Shown here: positions 1 through 7,069 of the stretch, piece by piece
Numbering within the stretch: the stretch's first letter is position 1
Layout of the letters: each line of letters starts with the position of its first letter
DNA from: Streptomyces chattanoogensis
GTDB taxonomy: Bacteria; Actinomycetota; Actinomycetes; Streptomycetales; Streptomycetaceae
Assembly: GCF_001294335.1 (NCBI RefSeq)
Contig: NZ_LGKG01000157.1
Location: 1 to 64,000, forward strand
Length of the DNA: 64,000 nucleotides
Reading direction: 5' to 3'
The notes under the pieces: generated by a model
What the model was told of the DNA's origin: nothing
The model's input: the letters and a program-made list of their open reading frames with translations, nothing else
Databases searched by the model: none
Made by a program: the position numbers and the translations under genes

Positions 1-2
1 CT

Positions 3-95
3 CGATGGGAGACCCGTGACGACATCCACGAAGCCTTCCTCGCACTCGCATGCTCACTCATCTGCTGGCGCCGCCTGCAACCAGCATTGCGTTAG
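3..95 (+). CDS. IS5-family transposase, C-terminal end only (gene starts before the window)
   Basis: The reading frame from base 3 encodes about 30 residues ending in DDIHEAFLALACSLICWRRL and a stop at 93-95. This matches the conserved C-terminus of IS5-type DDE transposases (Y/W-E-x-R-x-D-I-H-x-A-F-L-x-L-A-C-x-L-I-C-x-R-x-L). The start lies outside the window, so intactness cannot be judged. It would belong to the outer of the two tandem elements inferred at the dehydrogenase attachment site. It is distinct from the IS copies at 872-3253, whose C-terminus reads FTGIACTLICYRRLAK. Confidence 0.75.
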   Translation, partial: RWETRDDIHEAFLALACSLICWRRLQPALR

Positions 96-497
96 GAGCC
101 CTTAAGAACCCTACGTGGGGGAGGGGATGGACGTGCGAGGGATCCGGAGAAGCGTGTGGCTTGTTTGGAGGGGCTGGCTGAGCTGGGGCTTTGTCAAGTC
201 GATCCCGCGATGCAGATGCCCTCGGGCGAACGTCGCGGGAGGATCGGAGGAATCACCTGCGAGCTGCCGATCGGCAGGACTGCGCACGTGACCTTGCACC
301 TCCAAAGGAGCCACCTCCGTCGCAGCTTCGTGGTCGACTGGCCATCGATTAGGTGTGGTTCGGAGATCCGGTCACGGGATTTGAGATCCCACACTTCACC
401 TTTGTCCGTTGTCATCCAACCCAGTCGTTTTGCCACCGAGGTTAGGCCAACGCCGGTTGTGGGGCGGCGGATCACGACTGGGCCAGGGCCCTGGCCA
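96..497. other. No recognisable gene
   Basis: About 400 bases between the transposase end and the integrase fragment. The open frames here have no recognisable domain, no ribosome binding site and no consistent codon bias. The sequence upstream of the integrase fragment does not resemble the region in front of the related integrase near 21213, so this is probably unrelated DNA joined to a truncated integrase. Confidence 0.4.
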
Positions 498-707
498 AAC
501 GACCTTCGGCACGCCGGGATCTCGTTCTGGATGTACTCCGGTGTGGACCCGGCCGAATGCGCTCGCCGCGCAGGCCAGAGCATCGAGGTCCTCTTCCGCC
601 ACTACGCCAAGTTCCTGGACGGCGTCAGGGAGCAGGCCAACCGCCTCATCGAGCAGTCCATGCAGGAGTGGGACTGCGTCAGCCAGGGCGCGGCGCCTGC
701 GGGGTGA
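498..707 (+). pseudogene. Tyrosine integrase, C-terminal fragment
   Basis: The last about 70 codons of a tyrosine recombinase remain, including the DLRHAG box and the FRHYAKF segment with the nucleophile tyrosine. From base 501 the protein is almost identical to the end of the truncated integrase at 20736-21419 (differences include M/L in SFW(M/L)YSG and a few C-terminal residues). Upstream of 498 the similarity stops abruptly, so the N-terminal arm-binding and core-binding domains are missing. The open frame continues leftwards to about 156 but with unrelated residues. It is inferred to be the att-proximal remnant of a second integrative element. Confidence 0.8.
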
Positions 708-870
708 GTCGGGATTTGGACCGGAAATAGACCGGAAGAGCTGGTCAGGAGCGGGATAGCGGTGGGAGGAACTGGTAGTTTCGGCGTAAAGCGGGCCCCG
801 CTCCGAGCGGGCCGAGCGGAAGGCGCCTGACGGGCGAAAGACCAGGTCAGGCGCCTTTTTCGTGCCCTTT
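501..870. repeat. Left copy of 370-bp direct repeat (integrase 3' end plus terminator)
   Basis: This segment, running from the integrase DLRHAG codons through a hairpin terminator, is repeated in the same orientation at 21213-21581 with scattered substitutions. Together with the dehydrogenase 3'-end repeats (3254-3320 and 21582-21651), and ignoring the transposon at 872-3253, the total direct repeat is about 435 bp. The two copies bracket an 18 kb island. Confidence 0.85.
821..860 (+). terminator. Rho-independent terminator after integrase fragment
   Basis: An 11-bp perfect stem (AGGCGCCTGAC with its complement at 846-856) is followed by a T run at 856-860. The same hairpin recurs at 21534-21574 downstream of the second integrase copy. 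Confidence 0.8.
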
Positions 871-871
871 A

Positions 872-1139
872 GACGTCATCTCATTTGGCTGGCTCGGTAG
901 GGTGTCGGTCGTGGTGGGGATCGTTGAGCGGCTGGTGCCGGACGAGTTGTGGGAGCTGCGGTCTGCCCCTGTCCGTCGGGACCTCGGGGGCGAACCTGCA
1001 CGACAGCCAGGCTCTGATCCCCCTGGTCAAAGGCTTACCCCGATCCGGTCCCGCCGAGGACCCCGACGACGCAGGCCGGACAAGCTGCACGGCGACAAGG
1101 GCTACGACTACTCCCACCTGCGACGATGGTTACGCAAGG
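872..1139 (+). pseudogene. IS5-family transposase remnant (left IS copy)
   Basis: From the outer inverted repeat the sequence runs into the transposase N-terminus (GTG at 902, MSVVVGIVERLVPDELWEL), then jumps to the middle of the second ORF (LPLSVGTSGANLHDSQ, GDKGYDYSHLRRWLRK) and stops matching the right copy at about 1139. Most of orfA and all of the orfB C-terminus are gone. It retains a stretch of about 110 bp (980-1092) that is deleted from the right IS copy, so the two copies have complementary deletions. Confidence 0.8.
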
Positions 1140-1311
1140 CCGGAAGGCATGGGGAAATGTAGCTCTGGGTGACGTGCGTGACGTTCCGCCGCGATAGCGG
1201 CTCCCTCATCACGTCGCCATCGCCGCGGCCCGGCTGCACCAACGGCGTATCGGTGGTTCAGTGGAATCAGGGGAACCTGTATCCACTACCGCAAGCCGAG
1301 GAGGTCGGGCC
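1140..1311. other. Leader region of the RiPP-like cassette
   Basis: No gene is visible. It separates the broken left IS from the small peptide gene and should hold the cassette's promoter, but no clear -35/-10 pair stands out. It ends with a GGAGG box about 8 bases before the ATG at 1312. Confidence 0.4.
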
Positions 1312-1566
1312 ATGTCTGAATTCAGGCTGGGCGATCGAATTGATGAGAGCACGGAATTCGTCAACACTCCACCCCCTGTGGTCTTCAAGACCCAGCCGAC
1401 CGGTTACGTTCGGCTGAAGAGTCCCGAGGAACTCCGGGCGTGGGAAGAGGCAGTGCGCCTGACCACGGGCCTTGAGATAGACGCCGACAGTCTCGCAGGC
1501 CACGTCTGCGAATCTGGCTGCGAAGTCAACCTCACAAGTCGCAGCGATAGGTGTGACTTGGCATGA
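1312..1566 (+). CDS. Candidate RiPP precursor peptide (84 aa) paired with ATP-grasp ligase
   Basis: The ATG at 1312 has a strong GGAGG at about 1300; the upstream in-frame GTG at 1261 has none. The 84-residue product is acidic, with a proline/threonine-rich N-terminal part (TPPPVVFKTQPTGY) and a helical-looking middle (SPEELRAWEEAVRLTTG). Its tail holds all three cysteines and several Glu/Asp/Ser/Thr residues (HVCESGCEVNLTSRSDRCDL). It overlaps the ATP-grasp gene by ATGA, so the two are translationally coupled. Size, position and a hydroxyl- and carboxylate-rich tail fit a graspetide-type leader-core peptide. I do not recognise the family, and it could instead be a small accessory protein. 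Confidence 0.6.
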   Translation: MSEFRLGDRIDESTEFVNTPPPVVFKTQPTGYVRLKSPEELRAWEEAVRLTTGLEIDADSLAGHVCESGCEVNLTSRSDRCDLA

Positions 1567-2510
1567 TTCTGGCCGTCTCCTACCGTGAGGACTTGCATGC
1601 GGTCGCGGTACAGCACGCGGTGCGCAGTCGAGGTCATGACTTTCACATCGTGGAGTGCGACACCATCGGTGGACGAGCGGCTCTCTCGTGGCATTCGCAC
1701 GGAGCCGGAAAGAGCCATGCCCCGGGAAGGGCAACCCTGGTGACGTCCGAAGGCGCGACCGTGGATCCGGAGGAGGCGAGCCGTCTGTGGTGGCGGCGAG
1801 CCAGGGCTGATCAGGAGATCAGCGAGCGGGTGCGCAGTGACCACCAGCGCAGTCTGATCAACAACGACTGCCGCGGCGCGCTCGCCGGCGTCCTCGCCGC
1901 CGCCTTCCACGGGGATTGGATTTCATCCCCTGAAGCAACCCACCGGTCCTCGGACAAGGTGTATCAACTGGCGGCAGCGAGGCAGGCAGGGTTCCGGGTG
2001 CCGCAGACCCTGGTCTCGCAGTCACGTGAGGATGTCATCGCCTTTGTCAAGGAAGTCGGACGAGCCATTGTCAAACCCGTGGTCGGCGCCGTTGGACCTT
2101 CGCTCTACACAAGCTGGGTTGATGGACCGGAGTCGATCCCTGAAGGGTCGTTCGAAGTCTGCCCCGCCACCTACCAGGAGTACATCGAGGGCAATCGACA
2201 CGTCAGGCTCAACTGTTTCGGCGACCACATGTACGGGGCGCTCATCGCGACAGAAGCACTTGACTGGCGCCCCGACCTCAATGTGCCCATTTCGGCTTGG
2301 CCCGTTCCCGAGTACGTGAGCAGGCAGGTCGAAGAAGTGCTGCGCCGCCTGGGGCTTCGCATGGGTGTGGTGGATCTGAAACTCACACCGGAGGGCGAGC
2401 CGGTATGGCTTGAAGTGAACCCACAGGGCCAGTTCCTGTTCCTGGAACCACTAACCGGCCAGCCACTGACCGAGCTCTTCGCCGATTTCCTGCTGTCCGC
2501 GGCGGCTTAG
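1563..2510 (+). CDS. MvdD/TgnB-like ATP-grasp ligase (putative RiPP maturase)
   Basis: The protein has 315 residues. It has an N-terminal pre-ATP-grasp region like MvdD_N, the ATP-grasp lysine context SSDKVYQLAAARQAGFRVPQT (about 130-150), a second lysine segment IVKPVVG, a YQEYIEGNRHVRLN strand, and the metal-binding end DLKLTPEG...WLEVNPQGQFLFLE. The last motif is typical of ligases that form ester or amide cross-links between Asp/Glu and Ser/Thr/Lys side chains in microviridins and graspetides. It overlaps the small peptide gene at 1312-1566. Its TAG stop is built at the junction with the right IS end (TTA target plus the IS G at 2510), so the native C-terminus may have been trimmed by a few residues. 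No protease or exporter gene is present. Confidence 0.8.
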   Translation: MILAVSYREDLHAVAVQHAVRSRGHDFHIVECDTIGGRAALSWHSHGAGKSHAPGRATLVTSEGATVDPEEASRLWWRRARADQEISERVRSDHQRSLINNDCRGALAGVLAAAFHGDWISSPEATHRSSDKVYQLAAARQAGFRVPQTLVSQSREDVIAFVKEVGRAIVKPVVGAVGPSLYTSWVDGPESIPEGSFEVCPATYQEYIEGNRHVRLNCFGDHMYGALIATEALDWRPDLNVPISAWPVPEYVSRQVEEVLRRLGLRMGVVDLKLTPEGEPVWLEVNPQGQFLFLEPLTGQPLTELFADFLLSAAA

Positions 2511-3253
2511 ATGTCATCTCATTTGGCGAGTCTGCGGTAGCAGATGAGTGTGCAGGCGATGCCGGTGAAGGCGAGGAAGTGCTCGGCTTTGCGTTCGTAG
2601 CGTCGATGGAGGCGACGGCAGCCGGCGAGCCAGGACATGGTGCGTTCGATGGTCCAGCGGTGCCGGCCCAGCCGCTGGGAGGTCTCAATGCCCTTGCGGG
2701 CTATGCGGTGGGTGATGCCGCGCTTGCGTAACCATCGTCGCAGGTGGGAGTAGTCGTAGCCCTTGTCGCCCGACGGACAGGGGCAGACCGGTCCGCTCGG
2801 TGATCAAGTGGATCTTCGAGCCGTATTTGCCCCGGTCGACAGGATTCGGACCCGTCAGGTCCCCCTTTTCAGGGCCCGCATGTTCACCGAGTCGATCGCA
2901 CAGCGGGACCAGTCCAACTCGCCACGGGCGCCGAGCTCGTCGAGGACCAGGCGGTGGAGCTTGGCCCACACCCTGGCTTTCGTCCACTCGGAGAAACGCC
3001 GGTGGGCCGTCGCGCCCGACGGCCCGAACGACGCTGACGGCAACTGCTGCCACGTGCAGCCTGACGTGGCCACGAACACGATCGCAGCCAACACCTCCCG
3101 GTCACCATGCCGGCGTCGGCCGCCGCCCTGAGGCCGCGACGGGGCCTCAGGTACCACCCGCTGGAACAGCTCCCACAACTCGTCCGGCACCAGCCGCTCA
3201 ACGATCCCCACCACGACCGACACCCTACCGAGCCAGCCAAATGAGATGACGTC
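2510..3253 (-). mobile_element. IS5-family (IS1031-type) insertion sequence, right copy
   Basis: Both terminal inverted repeats are present: the inner end GATGTCATCTCATTTGGC at 2510 and the outer end GACGTCATCTCATTTGGC read from 3253. Both sides carry TTA. The length of 744 bp is shorter than expected because about 110 bp is missing near 2770, at the point where the left remnant carries the TSGANLHDSQ segment. Confidence 0.8.
2519..3223 (-). pseudogene. IS5-family transposase (two frames, internally deleted)
   Basis: The gene starts at the GTG at 3223 (MSVVVGIVERLVPDELWEL). The first frame runs through ATSGCTWQQLPSASFGPSG and WTKARVWAKLHRLVLDELG. The second frame carries GSKIHLITERTGLPLSVG, then jumps over a deletion to GYDYSHLRRWLRKRGI, the catalytic region HRWTIERTMSWL, and the C-terminus YRRLAK ending at about 2519. 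IS1031-type elements normally make OrfAB by frameshifting, so two frames are not themselves damage. The missing segment between PLSVG and GYDY makes the enzyme unlikely to work. Confidence 0.75.
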
Positions 3254-3320
3254 TTAGAAGAAGCCCAGCTTCTTCGCCGAATACGACACCAACAAGTTCT
3301 TCGTCTGCTGGTGGTACAGC
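3254..3320. repeat. Displaced dehydrogenase 3' end, putative attachment site (left)
   Basis: Read on the minus strand this stretch encodes [19 protein letters not shown] and a TAA stop. It is nearly the same as the C-terminus of the aldehyde dehydrogenase gene ([23 protein letters not shown] stop at 21582). Similarity to the gene ends at about 3320, and nothing upstream in the dehydrogenase is duplicated. A short 3'-end duplication at the far end of an island is the signature of integration into the 3' end of a gene that the element then restores. Confidence 0.75.
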
Positions 3321-3613
3321 CATTACTTGGTCGTTGACCTGCTGAAACGGCGGTCCCCTCGTGTGGTTGACGGTGTGCTGGTCCGCAAATGGTCCGGATC
3401 TTGGTCCTGGATGGACGCGTGTCACCGTGGGGCGCTGGCCTGTAGAGAGAACGTGACGCCACACCGGAGACACTGCACGGCACCGGGTTCAGGGCTGTCC
3501 TGCTACCGCCGTCACGGCTGCGCGAGACAGCTCCTGCCCGATGAACGCTGCCCCGGCGGCGTGCGGGCTGCACGCCGCCGGGGGCCCAGGTGGTGAGAGG
3601 GGACGGTGCGCTG
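3321..3613. other. Gene-free stretch with a strong hairpin
   Basis: No coding frame with convincing features is seen. The only clear element is the hairpin at 3551-3583, which serves the minus-strand gene ending at 3614. Confidence 0.4.
3551..3583 (-). terminator. Hairpin terminator for the secreted-protein gene
   Basis: A perfect 14-bp stem (CCCCGGCGGCGTGC and its complement) around a 5-base loop lies 30 bases beyond the stop of the minus-strand gene at 3614-4540. There is no T tract, as is common in Streptomyces. Confidence 0.6.
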
Positions 3614-4540
3614 CTAGTTCTGGCGCTTGACCCACGTAAGGGGAGCGGAGTCCGTCGGCGCCTGGATGAGCACGCGTGCGGGAATCGCGACGATCTTCTG
3701 CGCCTTGCCGTCGGTGTTGTCGATCTTTTGAAGGATGTATCCGGTGTACCACCCGCCGTTCGCGCGCCCTTCGAGCCATCCCGTTGTCTTGTCCGGGATG
3801 TCGACGTCCCTGCGCTCCTCGGCCATGCTCTCCCACTTGTTCGTCACCGAGGTCGACTGGTTGTACTCGAAGCTGGTCTCGGCGCCCCCCCCTTTGTTCT
3901 CTGGCGAGGCAGAGATGGTGACCTTGCCGCCCGCCTTCCAGCCACTGGTCGTGGTGTCTTCCTTGGCGACTTTGGCCTGGGTCACGTAGGTGAGTTTCGC
4001 CTTACCGATGGTCTTCGACGTGGTCCGCATCGTCGGGTACTTCGTGTCGAGCTTTCCCACAAAGCCACACGTCAGTGTGCGATTTGGCACGCTTTCCTTG
4101 CCGCACACGGTCTTCGCATCCAAGTTGCCCAGCCAGCCAGGATCCTTGTCCTCCTTGCTGCTCGTGCGTTCCTCCGTGCCGTAATCTTCGTAACCAGAGG
4201 TGGAGCCGAAGCCCGTCAGCCACTTCTGGGCATCCTTGACCGCCTGGGCGGGTGAATAGACCTTCTTCGCCTGTTCGAGTGTGATCTTCTGGGTGTCCTG
4301 ACCGGTGACCGGGTAGCCCTGGATGGCTTCGTGCTCATAGAGGGGCGAGTTCTTGCTGAGTTGGTCGATGACCTCCTTCTCACTCTTGAGGTAGGTGTTG
4401 CCGTCCTCGGCCATGGCAGGCGTAGCCGCGCCGGCCAGCATCGGCGCGGCGATGAGGGCGACGGATGCCGCAAGTACGGCGGCACGCCTCCCCGTTCGGC
4501 GCGGTGCTTTGTGTGCGGGGGTGGTGACGGGTGTGGTCAT
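3614..4540 (-). CDS. Secreted protein of unknown function, possibly aerolysin/ETX-MTX2-like
   Basis: The protein has 308 residues with a long Sec-type signal peptide (RRTGRRAAVLAASVALIAAP, then AxA at about residues 40-44). The mature part has two cysteines (TVCGKES...LTCGFVG). It has a long Ser/Thr-rich beta region, SGWKAGGKVTISAS followed by TSFEYNQSTSVTNKW, then GWYTGYILQKID near the C-terminus. Alternating beta-strand residues with an amphipathic S/T stretch are reminiscent of aerolysin-type pore formers, but I see no diagnostic motif and this is only a structural guess. It is monocistronic, ends in a strong hairpin, and faces the SGNH lipoprotein gene across a 346-bp divergent region. 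Confidence 0.6.
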   Translation of the reverse strand: MTTPVTTPAHKAPRRTGRRAAVLAASVALIAAPMLAGAATPAMAEDGNTYLKSEKEVIDQLSKNSPLYEHEAIQGYPVTGQDTQKITLEQAKKVYSPAQAVKDAQKWLTGFGSTSGYEDYGTEERTSSKEDKDPGWLGNLDAKTVCGKESVPNRTLTCGFVGKLDTKYPTMRTTSKTIGKAKLTYVTQAKVAKEDTTTSGWKAGGKVTISASPENKGGGAETSFEYNQSTSVTNKWESMAEERRDVDIPDKTTGWLEGRANGGWYTGYILQKIDNTDGKAQKIVAIPARVLIQAPTDSAPLTWVKRQN

Positions 4541-4770
4541 GTTCGTCTTCGCTTTCTCTCAGGGGGAGTTGTGTGGGGGAGGCGGCGCCCCATCCGCCTT
4601 TCGGACGGGCGGGAGCCCGGCCACTGCAGACGCGGGGAGCCGATGACGGCAGGCTGAATCGCACCCCGCTTCGTTCCCCCGGATGTGCGCCGGCTGTCTG
4701 GAACGCCTCGGCAGTGGGTGCGGCCGTGGTGGAAAACTAGCCGCCGGGCGCCGTCGCCGTGTGACCGCCT

Positions 4771-4855
4771 GTGGCTCATCGTGTGACCGGTAGATGACCG
4801 CCCGGCCGGTGACGGCCGGTGGCTCATCCTGTGACCGCTGGATGACCGCCCGGCC
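4771..4855. repeat. Two 37-bp direct repeats upstream of the SGNH lipoprotein gene
   Basis: Units at 4771-4807 and 4819-4855 (GTGGCTCATC, TGTGACCG, GATGACCGCCCGGCC) differ at about four positions and start 48 bp apart. A partial copy (GTGTGACCGCC) precedes them. They lie in the divergent region just before the start at 4887, where they could be operators. The rest of 4541-4886 shows no gene. Confidence 0.6.
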
Positions 4856-4886
4856 GATCGGCTCGGTGCTCTGTTTGCCTGGGGGC

Positions 4887-5741
4887 ATGGACAAGAACTT
4901 CACCTCACCTCACGCGCACCAGCCCCCTCACCGCCGGCGTCGCGGCCGGCGGGCCGCGCTTGCCGCCGTCCTCGCTGCCACGGCTGTGACCGGCGCCGTG
5001 CTGACCGGTTGCGGGGCGGGGGGCGGCGGGGACGGTGCCTCGAAGACGGACCCCGGCACGCCGGCGCAGCAGGGGCCACAGGGCAAGGGCAAGAGAGTCC
5101 TGTGGATGGGCGACTCCATAGCCGGTGCTGAGGCGCCGCCCCTGGCGGCGGCGTTGAAGGCGAGCGGCGTGGGGTTCAAGAACGCGGCGTCCGACGGCGG
5201 CGGCACGGTCGTCGAGGGGGACAAGATGGCCGGTGAGATCGCTGAGGGGACGTGGAAGGACCTCTCGAAGAACATCGGGTCCTTCCGTCCGGATGTGATC
5301 GCCTATCAGGTCACCACCTACGACTGGGGCACCGCCGACCAGCAGCGGGCCTCGTACGAGAAGCTCGCGAAGACCGCACAGAAGGCCGGTGCCGAGCTGG
5401 TGATCGTCTCGGCCCCGCCGTTCAAGATCGACGACTTCTACAAGAAGTACGAGAGCGCGATCGCGAGCGCGCCGAAGGCGGCCAAGCAGGTTGCCGACCG
5501 CAGTGGCGGCAAGGTCCGGTTCGTCGACGCCTCCGCGCTGTGGGGCACCGACCCCGAGGCCGGGAAGGCCCAGCGCGCGTCCGACGGCATCCACTCCTGC
5601 CAGCAGGGTTCGGCTGCCTTCGCCAAGTGGTTCACGGAACAGCTCGGCAAGACCTACGGCTTCACTCCGGCTGCCCCGAAGCAGTGGGCGACCGGCTCGT
5701 GGACCGGAGACGAGCGGTACGGCAAGCTCGGCTGCCGCTGA
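4887..5741 (+). CDS. SGNH/GDSL-like hydrolase lipoprotein
   Basis: The chosen start MDKNFTSPHAHQ precedes an arginine-rich n-region and the lipobox LTGC (about residue 50), so the mature protein is probably a membrane-anchored lipoprotein. Block I GDSIAG supplies the serine and DGIHS near the C-terminus supplies the Asp-His pair of the SGNH fold. Total length is 284 aa. It ends 25 bp before an OafA-type membrane acyltransferase gene. Such pairs usually act together, with the membrane protein passing acyl groups outward and the SGNH protein transferring or removing them on an extracellular glycan. The exact substrate is not visible. An in-frame upstream start at 4794 would add residues without a signal-like character. 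Confidence 0.75.
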   Translation: MDKNFTSPHAHQPPHRRRRGRRAALAAVLAATAVTGAVLTGCGAGGGGDGASKTDPGTPAQQGPQGKGKRVLWMGDSIAGAEAPPLAAALKASGVGFKNAASDGGGTVVEGDKMAGEIAEGTWKDLSKNIGSFRPDVIAYQVTTYDWGTADQQRASYEKLAKTAQKAGAELVIVSAPPFKIDDFYKKYESAIASAPKAAKQVADRSGGKVRFVDASALWGTDPEAGKAQRASDGIHSCQQGSAAFAKWFTEQLGKTYGFTPAAPKQWATGSWTGDERYGKLGCR

Positions 5742-5766
5742 GCCGCTCTGTGCAGAAAGGCTCGCC

Positions 5767-7017
5767 GTGTCTTCGTCTCTGCCCCTGCCCGGAACGCGTT
5801 CCCACCGCCGGCCGCGCCGCGGGCCTGTTCCCGGCGGTCCCCCTGGCACCCACATCGCCCCGCTCGACGGGCTGCGCGGACTGGCTGTCCTCGCCGTCCT
5901 GCTCTTCCACGCCGGGCATCTGAGCGGCGGCTTTCTCGGTGTCGACCTCTTCTTCGTGCTGTCCGGCTTCTTGATCACCGGCCTGCTCCTGCGGGAGGCC
6001 GCGGACCGCGGCCGGATCGGCCTGACGGCGTTCTGGGGCCGGCGGGCGCGCCGCCTGCTGCCGGCGCTGACCGTTGTGGGCGTCGGCACCATCCTGCTCA
6101 CCTGGGCGTTCGGGGCGGCGTCCGTCCTGCTCTTCGCGCTCGAGGACGCGCCATGGGTCGCGGCGCAGGCGGTGAACTGGCACTTCGTCGCCGAGCAGAT
6201 CGGGTACTGGAACGCCTCCGGCTCCCGCGTCTTCGCACATCTGTGGAGCATCGCTGTCGAGTGGCAGTTCTACCTGGCCTGGCCACTGGTGGTGGCGCTC
6301 GCCGGGCGGGGCCGGGGCGGGCAGCGGCGGATCGCCGTGCTCGCCGGTGCGGGGGCGCTGGTCTCGCTCGTGCTGATGCTCCACTACGGCGATGCCGTGG
6401 ACACGACGCGTGTGTACGAGGGCACCGATACCCGGGCGTTCTCCCTGCTGCTCGGTGCACTGGCGGCCACGGCGCCGGTCCGGCGTCTGATCGCCCGCGT
6501 ACCGGGGCGCGTTGCGGACGTGGTGTGCGCTGTGCTGGCGTGCGGCATCGGCGCCGCCTGGGGTCTGACGGATGGTCAGAACGCGCCCGGCCTTTTCCGG
6601 GGCGGGCTGTTCGCGCACTCCTTGGCCGCCGCCGTACTGATCGCCCTGCTCGCCCATGCGCCGGACACCCGCGCCGGCCGGCTCGTCGGCAGCGCCGTCC
6701 CCCGCCGGCTCGGGGAACTGTCCTACAGCCTGTACCTGTGGCACTGGCCGATCTACCTGCTGCTGCCGCAGACGGTGTTCGGGTTCGGCGGGTGGTGGCG
6801 CACCGCCGTGGCCATCGGGGTGTCGCTGCCGGCCGCCTGGTTGACGAAGGTGTGCGTGGAGGACCCGGTGCGGTTCCGGGCGAGGTGGGCGACCGGGCGC
6901 CGGGGCCTGCCGGTGCTCGCCGCCGCCCTCGCCGTGGCGGCGGGCGTGTGGGCGGCCGTACCGCAACCGCAGCCCGGTGCGGGGACGGTGGACATCGGGC
7001 GGCTGACGGCGCCGTGA
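5767..7017 (+). CDS. OafA/YrhL-type membrane acyltransferase (acyltransferase 3 family)
   Basis: The GTG at 5767 with AAAGG at about 5757 gives 416 aa. The family signature is clear: PLDGLRGLAVLAVLLFHAG (catalytic His region), GGFLGVDLFFVLSGFLITGLL, FWGRRARRLLPAL, LWSIAVEWQFYL, and YSLYLWHWPIYLL. About ten membrane helices are predicted. It lacks the fused C-terminal SGNH domain of OatA-like enzymes, and the separate lipoprotein encoded just upstream probably fills that role. It is likely an O-acetyltransferase of a cell-surface glycan. Confidence 0.85.
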   Translation: MSSSLPLPGTRSHRRPRRGPVPGGPPGTHIAPLDGLRGLAVLAVLLFHAGHLSGGFLGVDLFFVLSGFLITGLLLREAADRGRIGLTAFWGRRARRLLPALTVVGVGTILLTWAFGAASVLLFALEDAPWVAAQAVNWHFVAEQIGYWNASGSRVFAHLWSIAVEWQFYLAWPLVVALAGRGRGGQRRIAVLAGAGALVSLVLMLHYGDAVDTTRVYEGTDTRAFSLLLGALAATAPVRRLIARVPGRVADVVCAVLACGIGAAWGLTDGQNAPGLFRGGLFAHSLAAAVLIALLAHAPDTRAGRLVGSAVPRRLGELSYSLYLWHWPIYLLLPQTVFGFGGWWRTAVAIGVSLPAAWLTKVCVEDPVRFRARWATGRRGLPVLAAALAVAAGVWAAVPQPQPGAGTVDIGRLTAP

Positions 7018-7069
7018 GACGGGGGTGCGGGGCGTCCGGCCGGCGTGCGGGGAGACTGGGCGCATGCCG

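Larger units (their letters stand above)
872..3253. mobile_element. Composite-transposon-like unit of two damaged IS5-family (IS1031-type) copies around a RiPP-like cassette
   Basis: The outer ends are 87-bp perfect inverted repeats (872-958 and 3167-3253) beginning GACGTCATCTCATTTGGCTG. The unit is flanked by the 3-bp duplication TTA (869-871 and 3254-3256), the TNA target typical of the IS1031 subgroup. Removing 872-3256 restores a junction that matches the undisturbed copy at 21575-21590. The left IS copy is truncated inside and the right copy keeps both ends. The cargo is 1312-2510. Whether the whole unit ever moved as one is inference: the right IS alone is also flanked by TTA (2507-2509 and 3254-3256). 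Confidence 0.75.

Noticed and set aside
3254..3320. tRNA 3' end as the integration site
   Set aside because: No tRNA-like cloverleaf is present; the repeat encodes the dehydrogenase C-terminus.
4905..6251. A 448-residue minus-strand open frame across the SGNH and acyltransferase genes
   Set aside because: It is low-complexity Arg/Gly/Pro sequence antisense to two genes with clear domains; it is a high-GC shadow frame.
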